A DNA stretch of 64,000 nucleotides from an uncultured Bacteroidales bacterium (GCA_900315175.1 OMYA01000001.1:235415-299414); one strand, 5' to 3'. Positions 33,729 through 44,394 are shown, numbered from the stretch's first letter. A program made the numbers and translations. Notes: generated from the letters alone by a model not told the origin.

Positions 33729-35861
33729 TTATTTACGCATTGCTAACAATAACTCAAGCATCTTGATTGCCGAATCCGACACAATGGTGCCAGGTCCGAA
33801 GATGGCAACCGCGCCAGCGTCATACAGGAACTGATAATCCTGGTGAGGGATAACGCCACCCACTGTCACCATGATATCCGGGCGACCGAGTTTGGCGAGC
33901 TCTTCGATGACCTGAGGCACGAGGGTCTTGTGACCTGCCGCCAATGAGGAGACACCCACGATGTGGACGTCGTTCTCCACTGCCTGACGTGCTGTCTCCG
34001 CCGGTGTCTGGAACAACGGTCCCATATCGACGTCGAAACCTATGTCAGCGTAGCCTGTAGCGACAACCTTGGCGCCACGGTCGTGACCATCCTGACCCAT
34101 CTTCGCAATCATGATACGAGGACGACGGCCTTCGATCTTTGCGAACTCATCAGCCATTGCCTGTGCCTTGGCGAATTTCTCATTGCCTTTTGCTTCCATA
34201 GAATAAACTCCTGATATTGAACGAATTACAGCTTTATAACGACCAACGACTTTCTCGCATGCCATTGAAATCTCACCCAAGGTGGCGCGGCATTTAGCTG
34301 CTTCCACAGCGAGAGCGAGGAGGTTGCCCTTGCCTGTCTTCACCGACTCGGTGATGGCGTCGAGGCAACGCTGCACGTCGGCTTCGTTACGGTTAGCTTT
34401 CAACTCTTTCAGACGGCGGATCTGTGACTCACGCACCGCTGTGTTGTCAACTTCAAGAGTATCAATGCTATCCTCATGTTCGAGACGGTATTTGTTGATA
34501 CCGACGATGGTCTCTGTACCTGCGTCGATCTTAGCCTGCTTGCGTGCTGCAGCCTCTTCGATACGCATCTTAGGAAGACCTGTCTCGATAGCCTTTGCCA
34601 TACCGCCCATAGCCTCAACCTCCATGATGTGAGCCCAAGCACGCTCGTAGATGTCGCGAGTCAACGACTCGACATAATATGAACCTGCCCATGGGTCGAC
34701 GACGCGGCAAACGTTGGTCTCTTCCTGGATGTAAATCTGAGTGTTACGTGCGATACGTGCCGAGAAGTCGGTAGGAAGTGCGATAGCCTCGTCCAAAGCG
34801 TTGGTGTGCAACGACTGTGTATGGCCGAGAGCAGCTCCCATAGCCTCGATACATGTACGGGCGACGTTGTTGAACGGGTCTTGCTCCGTCAACGACCATC
34901 CTGAAGTCTGAGTGTGAGTACGCAATGCCAATGACTTGTCGCTCTTCGGGTTGAAGGTCTTCACGATCTTAGCCCACAGCATACGTGCGGCACGCATCTT
35001 GGCAATCTCCATGAAATGGTTCATTCCGGAGCACCAGAAGAACGACAGACGTGGAGCGAAAGCGTCGATGTCCAAGCCCGACTTCACACCTGTGCGGAGG
35101 TAATCCCAACCGTCGGCGAGGGTGTAAGCCAACTCGATGTCGCATGTGGCACCGGCTTCCTGCATGTGGTAGCCGGAGATTGAAATGCTGTTGAACTTCG
35201 GCATGTTCTGCGATGTGAATGCGAAGATATCAGCGATGATTCGCATTGAGAACTCAGGTGGATAGATATATGTGTTACGCACCATGAACTCCTTCAAGAT
35301 GTCGTTCTGGATCGTACCCTGAAGCTCTTCATATTTGGCGCCCTGTTCCAAAGCTGCGACGATGTAGAATGCCAAGATAGGCAACACTGCGCCGTTCATT
35401 GTCATTGAAACAGACATTTTATTCAGAGGAATCTGGTCGAACAAGACCTTCATGTCTTCTACTGAGCAGATTGACACGCCAGCCTTACCCACATCACCCA
35501 TAACGCGTTCATGGTCAGCGTCATAGCCACGGTGTGTGGCAAGGTCGAATGCCACTGACAGACCTTTCTGACCGGCGGCGATGTTACGGCGATAGAATGC
35601 GTTCGACTCCTCAGCTGTAGAGAAACCTGCATACTGACGGACGGTCCAAGGACGCATCACATACATTGTTGAATAAGGTCCGCGGAGATAAGGAGCGATA
35701 CCTGCTGCATAGTTGAGGTGCTCCATGCCCTCGAGGTCTTCAGCCGTATAAGCCGGCTTCACATTGATATGCTCAACAGTCTCCCAGTCAGGCTTGTAGT
35801 CAGCCTTGGTATTTGACTTAGGTATAGCGTTGATATTGATATTTTTGAAATCTGGTTTCAT
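33729..35861 (-). CDS. mutB: Methylmalonyl-CoA mutase, large (alpha, catalytic) subunit
   Basis: A 710-residue adenosylcobalamin enzyme interconverting succinyl-CoA and methylmalonyl-CoA, the central step of the succinate pathway to propionate. The barrel domain ([40 protein letters not shown]) is followed by the C-terminal cobalamin-binding domain with [13 protein letters not shown] (about residues 585-597; the His in DxHxxG is the cobalt ligand), SSLAAG and VTVGGVIP. Full length. It lies 14 nt downstream of the small subunit gene, forming an operon driven from 37752-37760. Confidence 0.97.
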   Translation of the reverse strand: MKPDFKNININAIPKSNTKADYKPDWETVEHINVKPAYTAEDLEGMEHLNYAAGIAPYLRGPYSTMYVMRPWTVRQYAGFSTAEESNAFYRRNIAAGQKGLSVAFDLATHRGYDADHERVMGDVGKAGVSICSVEDMKVLFDQIPLNKMSVSMTMNGAVLPILAFYIVAALEQGAKYEELQGTIQNDILKEFMVRNTYIYPPEFSMRIIADIFAFTSQNMPKFNSISISGYHMQEAGATCDIELAYTLADGWDYLRTGVKSGLDIDAFAPRLSFFWCSGMNHFMEIAKMRAARMLWAKIVKTFNPKSDKSLALRTHTQTSGWSLTEQDPFNNVARTCIEAMGAALGHTQSLHTNALDEAIALPTDFSARIARNTQIYIQEETNVCRVVDPWAGSYYVESLTRDIYERAWAHIMEVEAMGGMAKAIETGLPKMRIEEAAARKQAKIDAGTETIVGINKYRLEHEDSIDTLEVDNTAVRESQIRRLKELKANRNEADVQRCLDAITESVKTGKGNLLALAVEAAKCRATLGEISMACEKVVGRYKAVIRSISGVYSMEAKGNEKFAKAQAMADEFAKIEGRRPRIMIAKMGQDGHDRGAKVVATGYADIGFDVDMGPLFQTPAETARQAVENDVHIVGVSSLAAGHKTLVPQVIEELAKLGRPDIMVTVGGVIPHQDYQFLYDAGAVAIFGPGTIVSDSAIKMLELLLAMRK

Positions 35862-35875
35862 TGCTTACTCCTTTC

Positions 35876-37726
35876 TCATTTTGTTATACCTAATTTTTTC
35901 TGGAAACTCTGTAATGTCTCAAGGACGTTGCTCTTGACGTGGATGAAGTATTCGAGGCCTGCCTCTTTGAGGATGTCGACGGTGCCTTCAGGGTTACCTG
36001 CGAGCACCACGATGGTCTCGTTCTTCAGCGCTTCGTAAATCTTGAGGGCGTTGCCTTCGCCGTATTCTTCATCGGATGAGCAGATGACCAAAATCTCAGG
36101 TTTCACCTGACGTGCCGCCTCGATGCCTTCTTCAATGGTCTTGAAGCCTGGGTTATCTACCACTTCGAAGCCAGCGCAAGCGAAGAAGTTTGATGCGAAG
36201 TTGGCGCGTGCCTTACGCATTGCGAGGTTGCCGTAGGTGAACATCCACGCTGTAGGACGTTTGTGGTTCTGAGCGTAGATGTCGGTGGCATAACGCATTG
36301 TCTCAAACTGCTGAGCCACGCGGAAGGTGTCGATGGTGTCGACCTCGGCGTTAGCCTCACGTTTGCAGTCTGGTTTGAACACCCACTCTGCCGGATTGAA
36401 CTTCATCACTTCGGTGAAGTTAGGATACTGGTTGGTGCCGAGTATGGTCTCGCGGCGTGTGGCAAGGTTGCTGAAACGTTTTGCAGCGCTTTCCTTCACG
36501 ATATTTTGGATAGTGCCCTTGCGCACCGATGCGAGGTAGCCGCCTTCTTCCTGAATCTGGAGGAACACGTTCCATGCTGCGGTGGCGATGGACTCTGTAA
36601 GATTTTCAATGTAATACGAACCTGCAGCCGGGTCGGCGACCTTGTCGAAATGTGACTCTTCCTTGAGGATGAGCTGCTGGTTGCGTGAGATACGGTCAGA
36701 GAACTCGGTAGCCTCTTCGTATGTGGCGTCGAACGGTGTCACACAGAATGAGTCGACACCGCCGAGGACAGCCGACATCGTACCTGTCGTGGTACGCAGC
36801 ATGTTCACGTATGGGTCGTACAAGCTCATGTTAATCAACGCGTTGAAGGCGTGGATACGGATCTTGCAGTTCTCTTCTTTCGCACCGTAAGCCTTGAGAA
36901 TCTCTGCCCAGAGCATACGGTAGGCGCGCATCTTGGCCATCTCCATGAAGTAGGTCTGACCGACAGCCACGTTGAAACGCATTTTAGGTGCTATCTCATC
37001 GATTGTCATGCCCTTGGCGAGCAGCTGCTCGATGTATTCGACACCCACTGAGAGGGCTATACCCATCTCCTGAGAAATCGTAGCGCCTGCGTTGGTGAAC
37101 ACGTGGGCGTTGACACCTATGGTCTGCACACCCGGAATCTCGGCTTTCGTAAGTATTGCCGCAAGTTCCATATCGGTGTTCTCGGTGACAAACCATGTGC
37201 CGCGACGGATGTAACGTGTCAGCGGATCGTAGTTCAACGAACCGTTGATGCCCGGAATCTTCGACATCATCTCGAGAAGTGGCAGATGATACTTGTTGTT
37301 GTAGAAATTGATTTCGACCGCTTCGGCGACGATGCCGTTGAGGAGGCCCGATATCTCGACAGCGTCGTATGGCTTGTCGTATTCAAGACGGAACGACAGT
37401 GCTGTAGCACCGCGGTTGAGTGCGTCGAGGGCTTTCTGGTTAGCCTCGTGGTAGTCCTTCACTACTATATCTTCGCACACAAGCCAGTCGTTGCCCTCTT
37501 TCTTCGTGCTGCGGATATATGGGAACTCACCCGGTTTCGTGTCAAGCCACGGGATATCCTTCAAATTCTCAGCACGATAGTACGGCCTTACCTGGAAACC
37601 TTCGGCTGTCTTCCAGACAAGTTTCTTGTTGTAATCGGCTCCTTTGAGGTCTTTTTCGATGACAGCTTCCCACTGCTCGGTGGTCACTGGAGGAAATTCC
37701 TCAAAAAGTTTCTTGTGGTTACTCAT
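35876..37726 (-). CDS. mutA: Methylmalonyl-CoA mutase, small (beta) subunit
   Basis: A 616-residue partner of the catalytic subunit. It has the mutase barrel (VWKTAEGFQVRPYYRAENL, IRIHAFNALINMSLYDPYVN, VADPAAGSYYIENLT) but the C-terminal cobalamin-like domain lacks the DxHxxG motif (it reads TYGNLAMRKARANFASNFF), as usual for the non-catalytic subunit. It is first in the mutA-mutB operon and divergent from the gene at 37836. Confidence 0.95.
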   Translation of the reverse strand: MSNHKKLFEEFPPVTTEQWEAVIEKDLKGADYNKKLVWKTAEGFQVRPYYRAENLKDIPWLDTKPGEFPYIRSTKKEGNDWLVCEDIVVKDYHEANQKALDALNRGATALSFRLEYDKPYDAVEISGLLNGIVAEAVEINFYNNKYHLPLLEMMSKIPGINGSLNYDPLTRYIRRGTWFVTENTDMELAAILTKAEIPGVQTIGVNAHVFTNAGATISQEMGIALSVGVEYIEQLLAKGMTIDEIAPKMRFNVAVGQTYFMEMAKMRAYRMLWAEILKAYGAKEENCKIRIHAFNALINMSLYDPYVNMLRTTTGTMSAVLGGVDSFCVTPFDATYEEATEFSDRISRNQQLILKEESHFDKVADPAAGSYYIENLTESIATAAWNVFLQIQEEGGYLASVRKGTIQNIVKESAAKRFSNLATRRETILGTNQYPNFTEVMKFNPAEWVFKPDCKREANAEVDTIDTFRVAQQFETMRYATDIYAQNHKRPTAWMFTYGNLAMRKARANFASNFFACAGFEVVDNPGFKTIEEGIEAARQVKPEILVICSSDEEYGEGNALKIYEALKNETIVVLAGNPEGTVDILKEAGLEYFIHVKSNVLETLQSFQKKLGITK

Positions 37727-37751
37727 GATTTTAAAATTTTCGAAAATTTTT

Positions 37752-37760
37752 GCAAAGATA
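37752..37760 (-). promoter_or_regulatory. -7 promoter box of mutA-mutB
   Basis: TATCTTTGC on the minus strand, 25 nt before the mutA ATG, in a divergent promoter region. Confidence 0.65.
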
Positions 37761-37795
37761 CGAACAAAAGTTGAACAGAGAAAAGAAAATAATAT

Positions 37796-37804
37796 TATTT
37801 TTGC
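37796..37804 (+). promoter_or_regulatory. -7 promoter box of the gene at 37836
   Basis: TATTTTTGC lies 31 nt before the ATG at 37836, divergent from the mutA promoter. Confidence 0.6.
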
Positions 37805-37835
37805 GGGCAGAAATAATCATTTAAATAATCAGTTC

Positions 37836-38552
37836 ATGAAAACTTATACTATTGTGTTAAGCCTCATTGCGCTATTCCTGACACCTTCTGTATTAAAAGC
37901 TCAGGATGTAATTATGAAAAACGACAGCACCACTATTGAGAGCAAAGTCGTAAAAATTGACAAAAATGTAATAGAATACAAGAAGTGGTCAAATCTCGAC
38001 GGTCCTACCTACACAATCAGCGTTTTGGACGTTCTTTGCATCACCTACCAGAATGGAGAAGTCGAATCTTACAAACAAAAAATCGACAACCTGAGAAGCG
38101 AGCTTATGTACAGGGTAGGTCACGAACTTGTCATAAACCATCGTGCGTTAAGTAAGGAAGAAGCCAAGAAAATCCTCACTACCGAGCAATATGACACCTA
38201 TGTAAGCGCAAAAGCGCAAATGCAGGTTGGCAGTTTTTTTGCTGTGGTGTTTGCCGGCTCGTTGTTCTGTGATATTGTCTGTATTGCCCAGATGATCGGC
38301 AGTAATGATAAATTGAATCTGGATACTTGGGCTGACTGCCTTATGATTAGTGCCGTTATCACTGACATCAGTTGCCCATTGTGGATAGTATTGAGAGGAA
38401 TAGGGAAAGGCAGGCTAAACTGGGTTGCAAGCGACTACAACTACAACAACAGTAACGGTTCCTTGAGCTTAGCTCCGACACTGATAAAATGCGAGATGCC
38501 TCAATTGCAAAACAATTACTCATTAGGGATGACCTTAAAGGTCTCATTCTAA
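37836..38552 (+). CDS. Secreted/membrane protein of unknown function
   Basis: A 238-residue protein starting at ATG 37836, just after a promoter box; the longer frame would begin inside mutA. It has signal peptide MKTYTIVLSLIALFLTPSVLKA. The mature start (DVIMKNDSTTIESKVVKIDK, YKKWSNLDGPTYTISVLDVL) resembles a short beta domain common in Bacteroidota secreted proteins. Two later hydrophobic segments (FFAVVFAGSLFCDIVCIAQM and CLMISAVITDISCPLWIVLRG) suggest membrane insertion. Function unknown. A strong terminator follows at 38644-38688. Confidence 0.75.
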   Translation: MKTYTIVLSLIALFLTPSVLKAQDVIMKNDSTTIESKVVKIDKNVIEYKKWSNLDGPTYTISVLDVLCITYQNGEVESYKQKIDNLRSELMYRVGHELVINHRALSKEEAKKILTTEQYDTYVSAKAQMQVGSFFAVVFAGSLFCDIVCIAQMIGSNDKLNLDTWADCLMISAVITDISCPLWIVLRGIGKGRLNWVASDYNYNNSNGSLSLAPTLIKCEMPQLQNNYSLGMTLKVSF

Positions 38553-38803
38553 TTTGTCGTTTTTTTTAAAATTTTAAGGTAATCAAGGCGTTTCCGCCAA
38601 TATTCGGGTTTTTCTTGCCATAAACCATTGATTATAAGACAGTTGCCTCGAAATGTTAAAAATAATTAACATTTTCGAGGCATTTTTTATATTCTCCAAT
38701 GCTGTGATTATCAGCGCTTTAAGTCTCGGTTTTAAGATTATTCGTTTTTCGTACGACTAATTGAAAGGTGTGGTTGTAATTTTGCAGCGAGAAAGATCTT
38801 TAT
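38553..38803. other. Intergenic region with terminator and weak promoter box
   Basis: It holds the terminator described separately and TAATTTTGC at 38777-38785, a possible promoter for the ORF6N-like fragment and the four-helix-bundle gene. No other gene is seen. Confidence 0.55.
38644..38688 (+). terminator. Rho-independent terminator
   Basis: TGCCTCGAAATGTTAA pairs with TTAACATTTTCGAGGCA and is followed by six T, ending the gene at 37836. Confidence 0.85.
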
Positions 38804-38926
38804 ATGCTGGCAACAATTTTGAGAAGCGATACAACCATTGCCATCATTGAGACTTTCGCAAAGCTGAGGGAGCTGCTAAGGGAAATTAAGGCAATGTCCA
38901 TCATAAAAAAATGTTATGGAAAATGA
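38804..38926 (+). pseudogene. Fragment of an ORF6N-domain DNA-binding protein gene
   Basis: A 40-codon frame, MLATILRSDTTIAIIETFAK then LRELLREIKAM, resembles the middle of ORF6N-domain proteins (the segment that follows the DNA-binding part). The N-terminal domain and the C terminus are missing, so it looks like a remnant. It overlaps the start of the next gene by 11 nt. Confidence 0.45.
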
Positions 38927-39419
38927 AAATAAATCAAATATTGGAAGCTATAAAAATCTGATAGTTTACAAAAAGACAGTGTTAATTTATAAAATAACAC
39001 ATTATTTTTGTACAACATATTTAGACAGTAAAGACCGTACTGTTGATCAAATGATACAAGCCGCAAGAAGTGGCAAACAAAATATTGTTGAAGGATGTTC
39101 AGCTGGCAAGAAATCGTTAAAAAGCAAAGATTTCTTAATCAATGTCGCAAAGTCAAGTTTAAAAGAACTGCTGGAAGATTATGAAGATTTTTTAAACATT
39201 CACAACCACAGACAATGGGAGAACAATTCGGTTGAAAAAATAAAAATGAGAGAGCTTGCAAGCAATTCCCAAAATGACGAGCTGATTAGTGATATTGTAA
39301 AAAACCGTCCTCCAGAAGTGATAGCAAATATAGCAATAGTTCTTATCAATCAAGCTGATTATCTGTTTTATAAATTCCAGCAAAAAATTGGGAAAGAGTG
39401 GAATAACAAGTCGCCTTAA
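38916..39419 (+). CDS. Four-helix-bundle protein (23S rRNA intervening-sequence family)
   Basis: A 167-residue protein. YKNLIVYKKTVLIYKITHYF followed by DQMIQAARSGKQNIVEG matches the four-helix-bundle / 23S rRNA IVP-type family with a suffix domain. These small proteins are common in Bacteroidota and of unclear role. Its stop codon lies in the first unit of a 23-nt tandem repeat array, and an ORF6N-like fragment precedes it. Confidence 0.85.
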   Translation: MENENKSNIGSYKNLIVYKKTVLIYKITHYFCTTYLDSKDRTVDQMIQAARSGKQNIVEGCSAGKKSLKSKDFLINVAKSSLKELLEDYEDFLNIHNHRQWENNSVEKIKMRELASNSQNDELISDIVKNRPPEVIANIAIVLINQADYLFYKFQQKIGKEWNNKSP

Positions 39420-39552
39420 ATGCGTTACAGCGACTGCCTTAAAGGCGTTACAGCGGCTGCCTTAAAGGCGTTACAGCGGCTGCCTTAAAGGCATTAAGGG
39501 CTTTAATGGCGTTAAGGCCATTAAGGGAGCCGCTGAGGGAAATTAAGGCTAG
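39416..39552. repeat. 23-nt tandem repeats and TTAAGG-rich array
   Basis: Three full units starting TTAAAGGCGTTACAGCGGC (39416, 39439, 39462) are followed by degenerate TTAAGGC units up to GAGGGAAATTAAGGC. There are no unique spacers. A short run GAGGGA...AATTAAGGC also ends the ORF6N-like fragment at about 38867-38892. Confidence 0.88.
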
Positions 39553-39573
39553 AAATTTTTCTGCAAAATTTTC

Positions 39574-39606
39574 TTTGCACCTTATTAAAATAATAGCTAA
39601 TTTTGC
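39574..39606 (+). promoter_or_regulatory. Promoter of the giant T9SS protein gene
   Basis: TTTG at 39574-39577, a 20-nt spacer and TAATTTTGC at 39598-39606 give a near-ideal Bacteroidota promoter, leaving a leader of about 50 nt. Confidence 0.75.
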
Positions 39607-39662
39607 GGTTTAACACTTTTTGAAAAAAATCGAATTAAATAAATAACAAAAAATTAACAAGT

Positions 39663-42600
39663 ATGAAAAGAAAATTTACATTTTTAATCGCGGTGGCGTT
39701 GATGCTGCTGTCAATGATGGCAACCACAGGGGAAATGTGGGGGCAGACGAGAGAAAGTTACACAATTACCGCAAAAACAGGAAGTGGCGATGGTTCAGAT
39801 ATAACCACCAGTACACCTGTATCAAGCATTTTTACGTCTACGATATATCCTAACGCAATTACAGCTGCTAATAAGGCTTATTACAACGGTGATAACGGAA
39901 TTAAACTTGGAACATCCAGTACTGCTGGATCATTAACCTTTTCATTAACTAATGCCGGTCAGGTTAATGCACAAAAGATAACAGTTAACGCTAAACGTTA
40001 TAACTCCTCAAAAGCTGCTACAATTAATATTACTGCAGGCGGTGTCACAGGCACAGCACAAAGTTTGACTGCGGATTTTGCAGACTATGAATTTACTATA
40101 AATAAAGATATAGATAATATCAAAATAGATGCCAGTAAATACTGTTGGATAAGTAGCATAACAGTTACTTACAGTGGTGGCACAACTCCTTCAATCTCTG
40201 CTGATGATGTCAACATCGCTTACGACGCAACGGAAGGCGGAATTGCTTACACCATCAACAATCCTGTTGATGGTGGTACTCTCAGCGCAGAGGTAACCGA
40301 TGGCGACTGGCTCTCACTTGGACAAGGCACTGCGAGCCCAATTGCTTTCACATGCTCAGCAAATGATGCCTCTGTTGCTCGCACTGCTACTGTGAGACTC
40401 ACCTATACATATAATGCAAAAGCAATCGTTACAAAGGATGTGACAATTACACAGGCCGCTGCTCCAGTGATTTACACTACAATTCCTGAAATCTTTGCAG
40501 CCGCAACAAGCACTGAAACTAATGTAAACGTAACTTTTGGGGACTGGGTGGTTTCTGGTGTTAGTGGTTCTAGTGCTTATGTTACGGATAATAGTGGTAA
40601 TGGTTTCATAATTTATAAAAGCGGCCACGGATTTGCTGTAAACAACAAACTTAGCGGAACAGTAACAGGAACACCGCTTAAGCTTTACCAAGGATCAGCA
40701 GAATTTACCAATCTCACAGCCTCTACAACTGGTCTTACCGTGAATGATGATGGAGAAATCACGATTATAACAAACAAAACCATCACAGATCTTGGTGGCG
40801 TTAATACGGGCGCTGTTATTACACTGAGCAATTTGACTTATGACGGCACTAATCTTTCTGATGGTACAAATACAATTAAGCCATATAACACATTGTACTC
40901 TGGCATGAGTTTCACAAACGGCAAAATATATAATGTCACTGGTGTTTATGTTCAGTATGGCAATACCAAAGAAATCGCTCCTCGCAGTGCTGCAGATATC
41001 GTAGAGGTAACAACACCTACCCTTACAACCACAAATGTCAACATTACTAGCAATGCCACTGAGGGAGCCATCACTTATACTCTCGAAAACCCAACTCAAG
41101 ATGGCGTTCTTACAGCTGAGATAACAGCAGGAAACGAAGGCAGCTGGCTTATACTCGGTGATTTAGGTGCAAATGTCCCATTCACATGCACAGCCAACAC
41201 TGGAGATGAGCGTACAGCTACTGTCACCTTGACATATACTTATAACACAAACGAGACTGTTACAGCAGCATCTGTTGTCACACAGGCAGCTTACGCGGCT
41301 TCAGTCACAGTTGACCCAGCTACCGTTAACGCCCCTTATTCTGGAGCAGACGGCACACTTAATGTAACATACAATAATATAACCGACATAAATGCTGAAG
41401 TGTGGTTCTGCAACGCAGAAGGCACTGCAGCTGCCTCATACGATTGGATTACAGCTGATATCAATGCTCAAAACAATGTTGAGTATTTGGTTGAAGATAA
41501 CGATGGCGATGCCCGTACAGCTTATTTCAAGGTTTATGCCCTCGACGACCAGGCAAACGATGTGTATTCCAACCTTGTTACCGTAACACAGGCAGCATAC
41601 GTAATTGATTACGCTACAATTCCATTCTCTTATGACGGCAACGGAAATCCTAATCCTGTGCCGACAGGAATGACTTTATATAGTATTGGTAACTATGACA
41701 ATTCTCCTAAGATGAAGTTTGATGCTGCTGGTGATTATGTGATTATATACTATCATGGTGAAGCCAACAAACTTAGCTATACAGTTAAAAATAATAGCTT
41801 CTCTGGTGGACAATTTGATGTATTGGAATCAGCAAACGGTGTGGATTACACCACCATACAATCATATAGTGGTTCAACAATGACAGGTACCATGAATGAA
41901 TCATATGAGATTAATCCAGATTCAAAATATATTAAATTCATTTACACAACAAAGAAAAGTGGGAACATCGCTCTTGGTGCTATCAGCATTAAGTACATCC
42001 CCGCTCCAACAGATTCGTGGGAGTTGAATGAAGAACCTGTCACATCTCACGAAGTTACAATCGGTGAAGCCAATACATTCCCGACATTCGTTACAAATTC
42101 AGATGGTGCAAAAACTTACACATCAACAAATACAGATGTAGCAACCATTAATTCAACAACAAGTGAAATTACTCTAATGGCTGCTGGTAGCACAACTATC
42201 AAGTGCGCTACAGCCGAAACAGCTAATTATCTTGCTAGTGAAAAAGACTATGTTCTCACAGTCAACGCGGGTGCTAATTATACAGTTACATATCACGTAA
42301 ACGGTGTTACAAGCACGGATGAGGTTCCGGCAGGCAACCTCAACCTTACTGCACCACAGATTATTCCTGGTGGCTACACATACGTTGGTTGGACCGACAC
42401 AGAAATAGACGGAGTTACATCTGAAGCAACATACTTCTCTTCATACAATGTAACAGCTAATGTCGATCTGTACGCTGTATTTTCAATGGAAAGATTTGAT
42501 AAAATAGCATCTGTTCCAACAGCTGGCACATATGTTATAGCAAGTAAAGTTGAAAATGTTTATAAGGTCTTCGCAGGACAGGATGGAGGAAACAGCTATG

Positions 42601-44279
42601 GAATGGCCGTTAATGTAACAGAAATAAATCCAACCAATGTAGAGAATTACGTCGTTACAATTGCTGCTACAGCAAACGGTTATTCTATTAAATACGGTAA
42701 TAAATTCCTTGGATGGACATCTGGTAATTCTCTTGATTTCGATACAGATTTTACCGCTAATTATAACGAATGGACATTTGCTATGAATGACGGTAATGTT
42801 GATGTTATTAGCAAAAAAGATGATACTCGTAAATTAAAATGGAACGCAAGTAGTCCTCGTTTCGCATGTTATACATCAGCACAAACACCTGTAATTCTTT
42901 TCAAGAAAGTTTTGGTGTTGTGTACAACAGTATCTACCCCTGCATTACCTGTTGACCCTCAAGGAGAAATGACCTCAGATGCGACAATCCCAGCAGGTGA
43001 CGCATATACATTAACAGATCCTGTTACGGTCCCAGAAGGCATCACATTAACAGTTAACGGCATTCTTGGAAACGACAACCCTGCCAACCTCATCATCGAA
43101 GACGGTGGCCAGGTTATCGTTAACAACACTGGCGTACAAGCTACTTTCAAGAAGTCAGTGGCTCACAGCGGAGCTAAAGACGCTGCCAACTGGTACACAA
43201 TTTCTTCACCGGTTAACAACATCGCAACGGCTTCAGTAAACAACCTCATCCAGGACCCAGCAACAAAATACGACTTGTATTATTACGATGAAGCTACCCA
43301 GATGTGGAAGAACCATAAAGCTAACGCTATCACTAACATGACAAACGGTCGCGGTTACCTCTACTGGAACACCGATGGCGACGAACTGTCATTCCCAGGC
43401 GAACTTAACAGCGGTAATGTTGAGATTGCTGTCACTACAACAGGAACAGGCGACCTCGCAGGTTTCAACCTCATCGGTAACCCTTATTCACATAACATCT
43501 ATAAAGGTGACGGCACAGCTATTCCAAATAGCATCCTCTCAGCTGGCTACTACACATTGTCAAATGCTGGCGCTTGGACTGCTGGAACAGACAATACAAC
43601 AGCTATCAAACCTGGTCAGGGTATCTTGGTGAAAGCTACTGCAGCTGGCACTGTCACAATGACCAACACCACTGCAAACGGTGCAAAACGCAACAATGAA
43701 TTCATCAAGTTCATGATAGCTAACAGCCAATACGAAGATGTTGCATACGCCTTGTTCAATGAAGAAGAAGGCTTGAACAAGATCAACCACCGCAACGCTG
43801 ACATCCCAATGCTTTACATCCCACAGAATGGTCAGAACTATGCTATCGCCACAATGAGCGACGAAACACAATCTTTCAACCTCAACTTAAGAGTAATGAC
43901 AACAGGTCAGTACACCTTAAGTTTCAAGGCTGAAGGCAAATACGATTACCTCCACGTCATCGACCGCATGACAGGTGAGGACATCGACATGCTCCTCAAT
44001 GGTGAATATAGCTTCATCGCTTCTCCTAGCGACAACGACGCCCGCTTCATCGTTAAACTTGGCTACAACGCTAACAACAGCGTTGAAAACAACCTCTTCG
44101 CCTACCAAAACAACAACGACATCATCGTCAACGGCGAGGGCGAGCTGCAGGTGTTCGACGTCACAGGCCGCATGGTCGCTACACAACACGTGAACGGAGT
44201 TCAGACAGTGAACGTTCCTTCACAGGGAGTGTTTATATTCAAACTGAATGAGAAGACACAAAAGATTGTTGTAAGATAA
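39663..44279 (+). CDS. Giant T9SS-secreted multidomain surface protein (module 1)
   Basis: A 1538-residue protein with signal peptide MKRKFTFLIAVALMLLSMMA. In order: an N-terminal beta domain (about 30-175), a BACON-like domain (about 177-265, DGDWLSLGQG, ATVRLTYTYNAKA), an OB-like domain (about 270-445), a second BACON-like domain (about 453-545), a third Ig-like domain, a jelly-roll-like region (about 650-780), a Big_2-like domain (YTSTNTDVATINSTTSEITL), an InlB/Flg_new-type repeat (about 875-940), and a C-terminal region from about 1133 that is shared with the protein at 47548 (NWYTISSPV, GFNLIGNPY, HRNADIPMLYIP, YLHVIDRMTGED). It ends in a T9SS-type domain (LQVFDVTGRMVATQ to QKIVVR). BACON domains often bind glycans or mucin; the role here is open. 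The PLGSG protein gene follows after 115 nt. Confidence 0.88.
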   Translation: MKRKFTFLIAVALMLLSMMATTGEMWGQTRESYTITAKTGSGDGSDITTSTPVSSIFTSTIYPNAITAANKAYYNGDNGIKLGTSSTAGSLTFSLTNAGQVNAQKITVNAKRYNSSKAATINITAGGVTGTAQSLTADFADYEFTINKDIDNIKIDASKYCWISSITVTYSGGTTPSISADDVNIAYDATEGGIAYTINNPVDGGTLSAEVTDGDWLSLGQGTASPIAFTCSANDASVARTATVRLTYTYNAKAIVTKDVTITQAAAPVIYTTIPEIFAAATSTETNVNVTFGDWVVSGVSGSSAYVTDNSGNGFIIYKSGHGFAVNNKLSGTVTGTPLKLYQGSAEFTNLTASTTGLTVNDDGEITIITNKTITDLGGVNTGAVITLSNLTYDGTNLSDGTNTIKPYNTLYSGMSFTNGKIYNVTGVYVQYGNTKEIAPRSAADIVEVTTPTLTTTNVNITSNATEGAITYTLENPTQDGVLTAEITAGNEGSWLILGDLGANVPFTCTANTGDERTATVTLTYTYNTNETVTAASVVTQAAYAASVTVDPATVNAPYSGADGTLNVTYNNITDINAEVWFCNAEGTAAASYDWITADINAQNNVEYLVEDNDGDARTAYFKVYALDDQANDVYSNLVTVTQAAYVIDYATIPFSYDGNGNPNPVPTGMTLYSIGNYDNSPKMKFDAAGDYVIIYYHGEANKLSYTVKNNSFSGGQFDVLESANGVDYTTIQSYSGSTMTGTMNESYEINPDSKYIKFIYTTKKSGNIALGAISIKYIPAPTDSWELNEEPVTSHEVTIGEANTFPTFVTNSDGAKTYTSTNTDVATINSTTSEITLMAAGSTTIKCATAETANYLASEKDYVLTVNAGANYTVTYHVNGVTSTDEVPAGNLNLTAPQIIPGGYTYVGWTDTEIDGVTSEATYFSSYNVTANVDLYAVFSMERFDKIASVPTAGTYVIASKVENVYKVFAGQDGGNSYGMAVNVTEINPTNVENYVVTIAATANGYSIKYGNKFLGWTSGNSLDFDTDFTANYNEWTFAMNDGNVDVISKKDDTRKLKWNASSPRFACYTSAQTPVILFKKVLVLCTTVSTPALPVDPQGEMTSDATIPAGDAYTLTDPVTVPEGITLTVNGILGNDNPANLIIEDGGQVIVNNTGVQATFKKSVAHSGAKDAANWYTISSPVNNIATASVNNLIQDPATKYDLYYYDEATQMWKNHKANAITNMTNGRGYLYWNTDGDELSFPGELNSGNVEIAVTTTGTGDLAGFNLIGNPYSHNIYKGDGTAIPNSILSAGYYTLSNAGAWTAGTDNTTAIKPGQGILVKATAAGTVTMTNTTANGAKRNNEFIKFMIANSQYEDVAYALFNEEEGLNKINHRNADIPMLYIPQNGQNYAIATMSDETQSFNLNLRVMTTGQYTLSFKAEGKYDYLHVIDRMTGEDIDMLLNGEYSFIASPSDNDARFIVKLGYNANNSVENNLFAYQNNNDIIVNGEGELQVFDVTGRMVATQHVNGVQTVNVPSQGVFIFKLNEKTQKIVVR

Positions 44280-44289
44280 TATTCAAACC

Positions 44290-44369
44290 GTCATTTCGAC
44301 CGAAGTGGAGAAATCCTCTTTCTCCGGTGACATGTGAAAAAGAGGATTTCTCGACAAGCTCGAAATGAC
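44290..44369. repeat. Palindromic repeat family A between giant and PLGSG genes (module 1)
   Basis: The full element GTCATTTCGACCGAAGTGGA to GACAAGCTCGAAATGAC lies 10 nt after the giant gene stop and 25 nt before the small gene. It may reduce read-through or stabilise the upstream mRNA. Confidence 0.88.
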
Positions 44370-44394
44370 ACAAAAAAGAGAAAGGATATATAAA

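Noticed and set aside
37644..37835. Upstream extension of the secreted protein at 37836
   Set aside because: It lies inside mutA and its promoter; the signal peptide starts at 37836.
39416..39552. Possible CRISPR array
   Set aside because: Units are directly adjacent without spacers and no cas gene is near; it is a tandem repeat.
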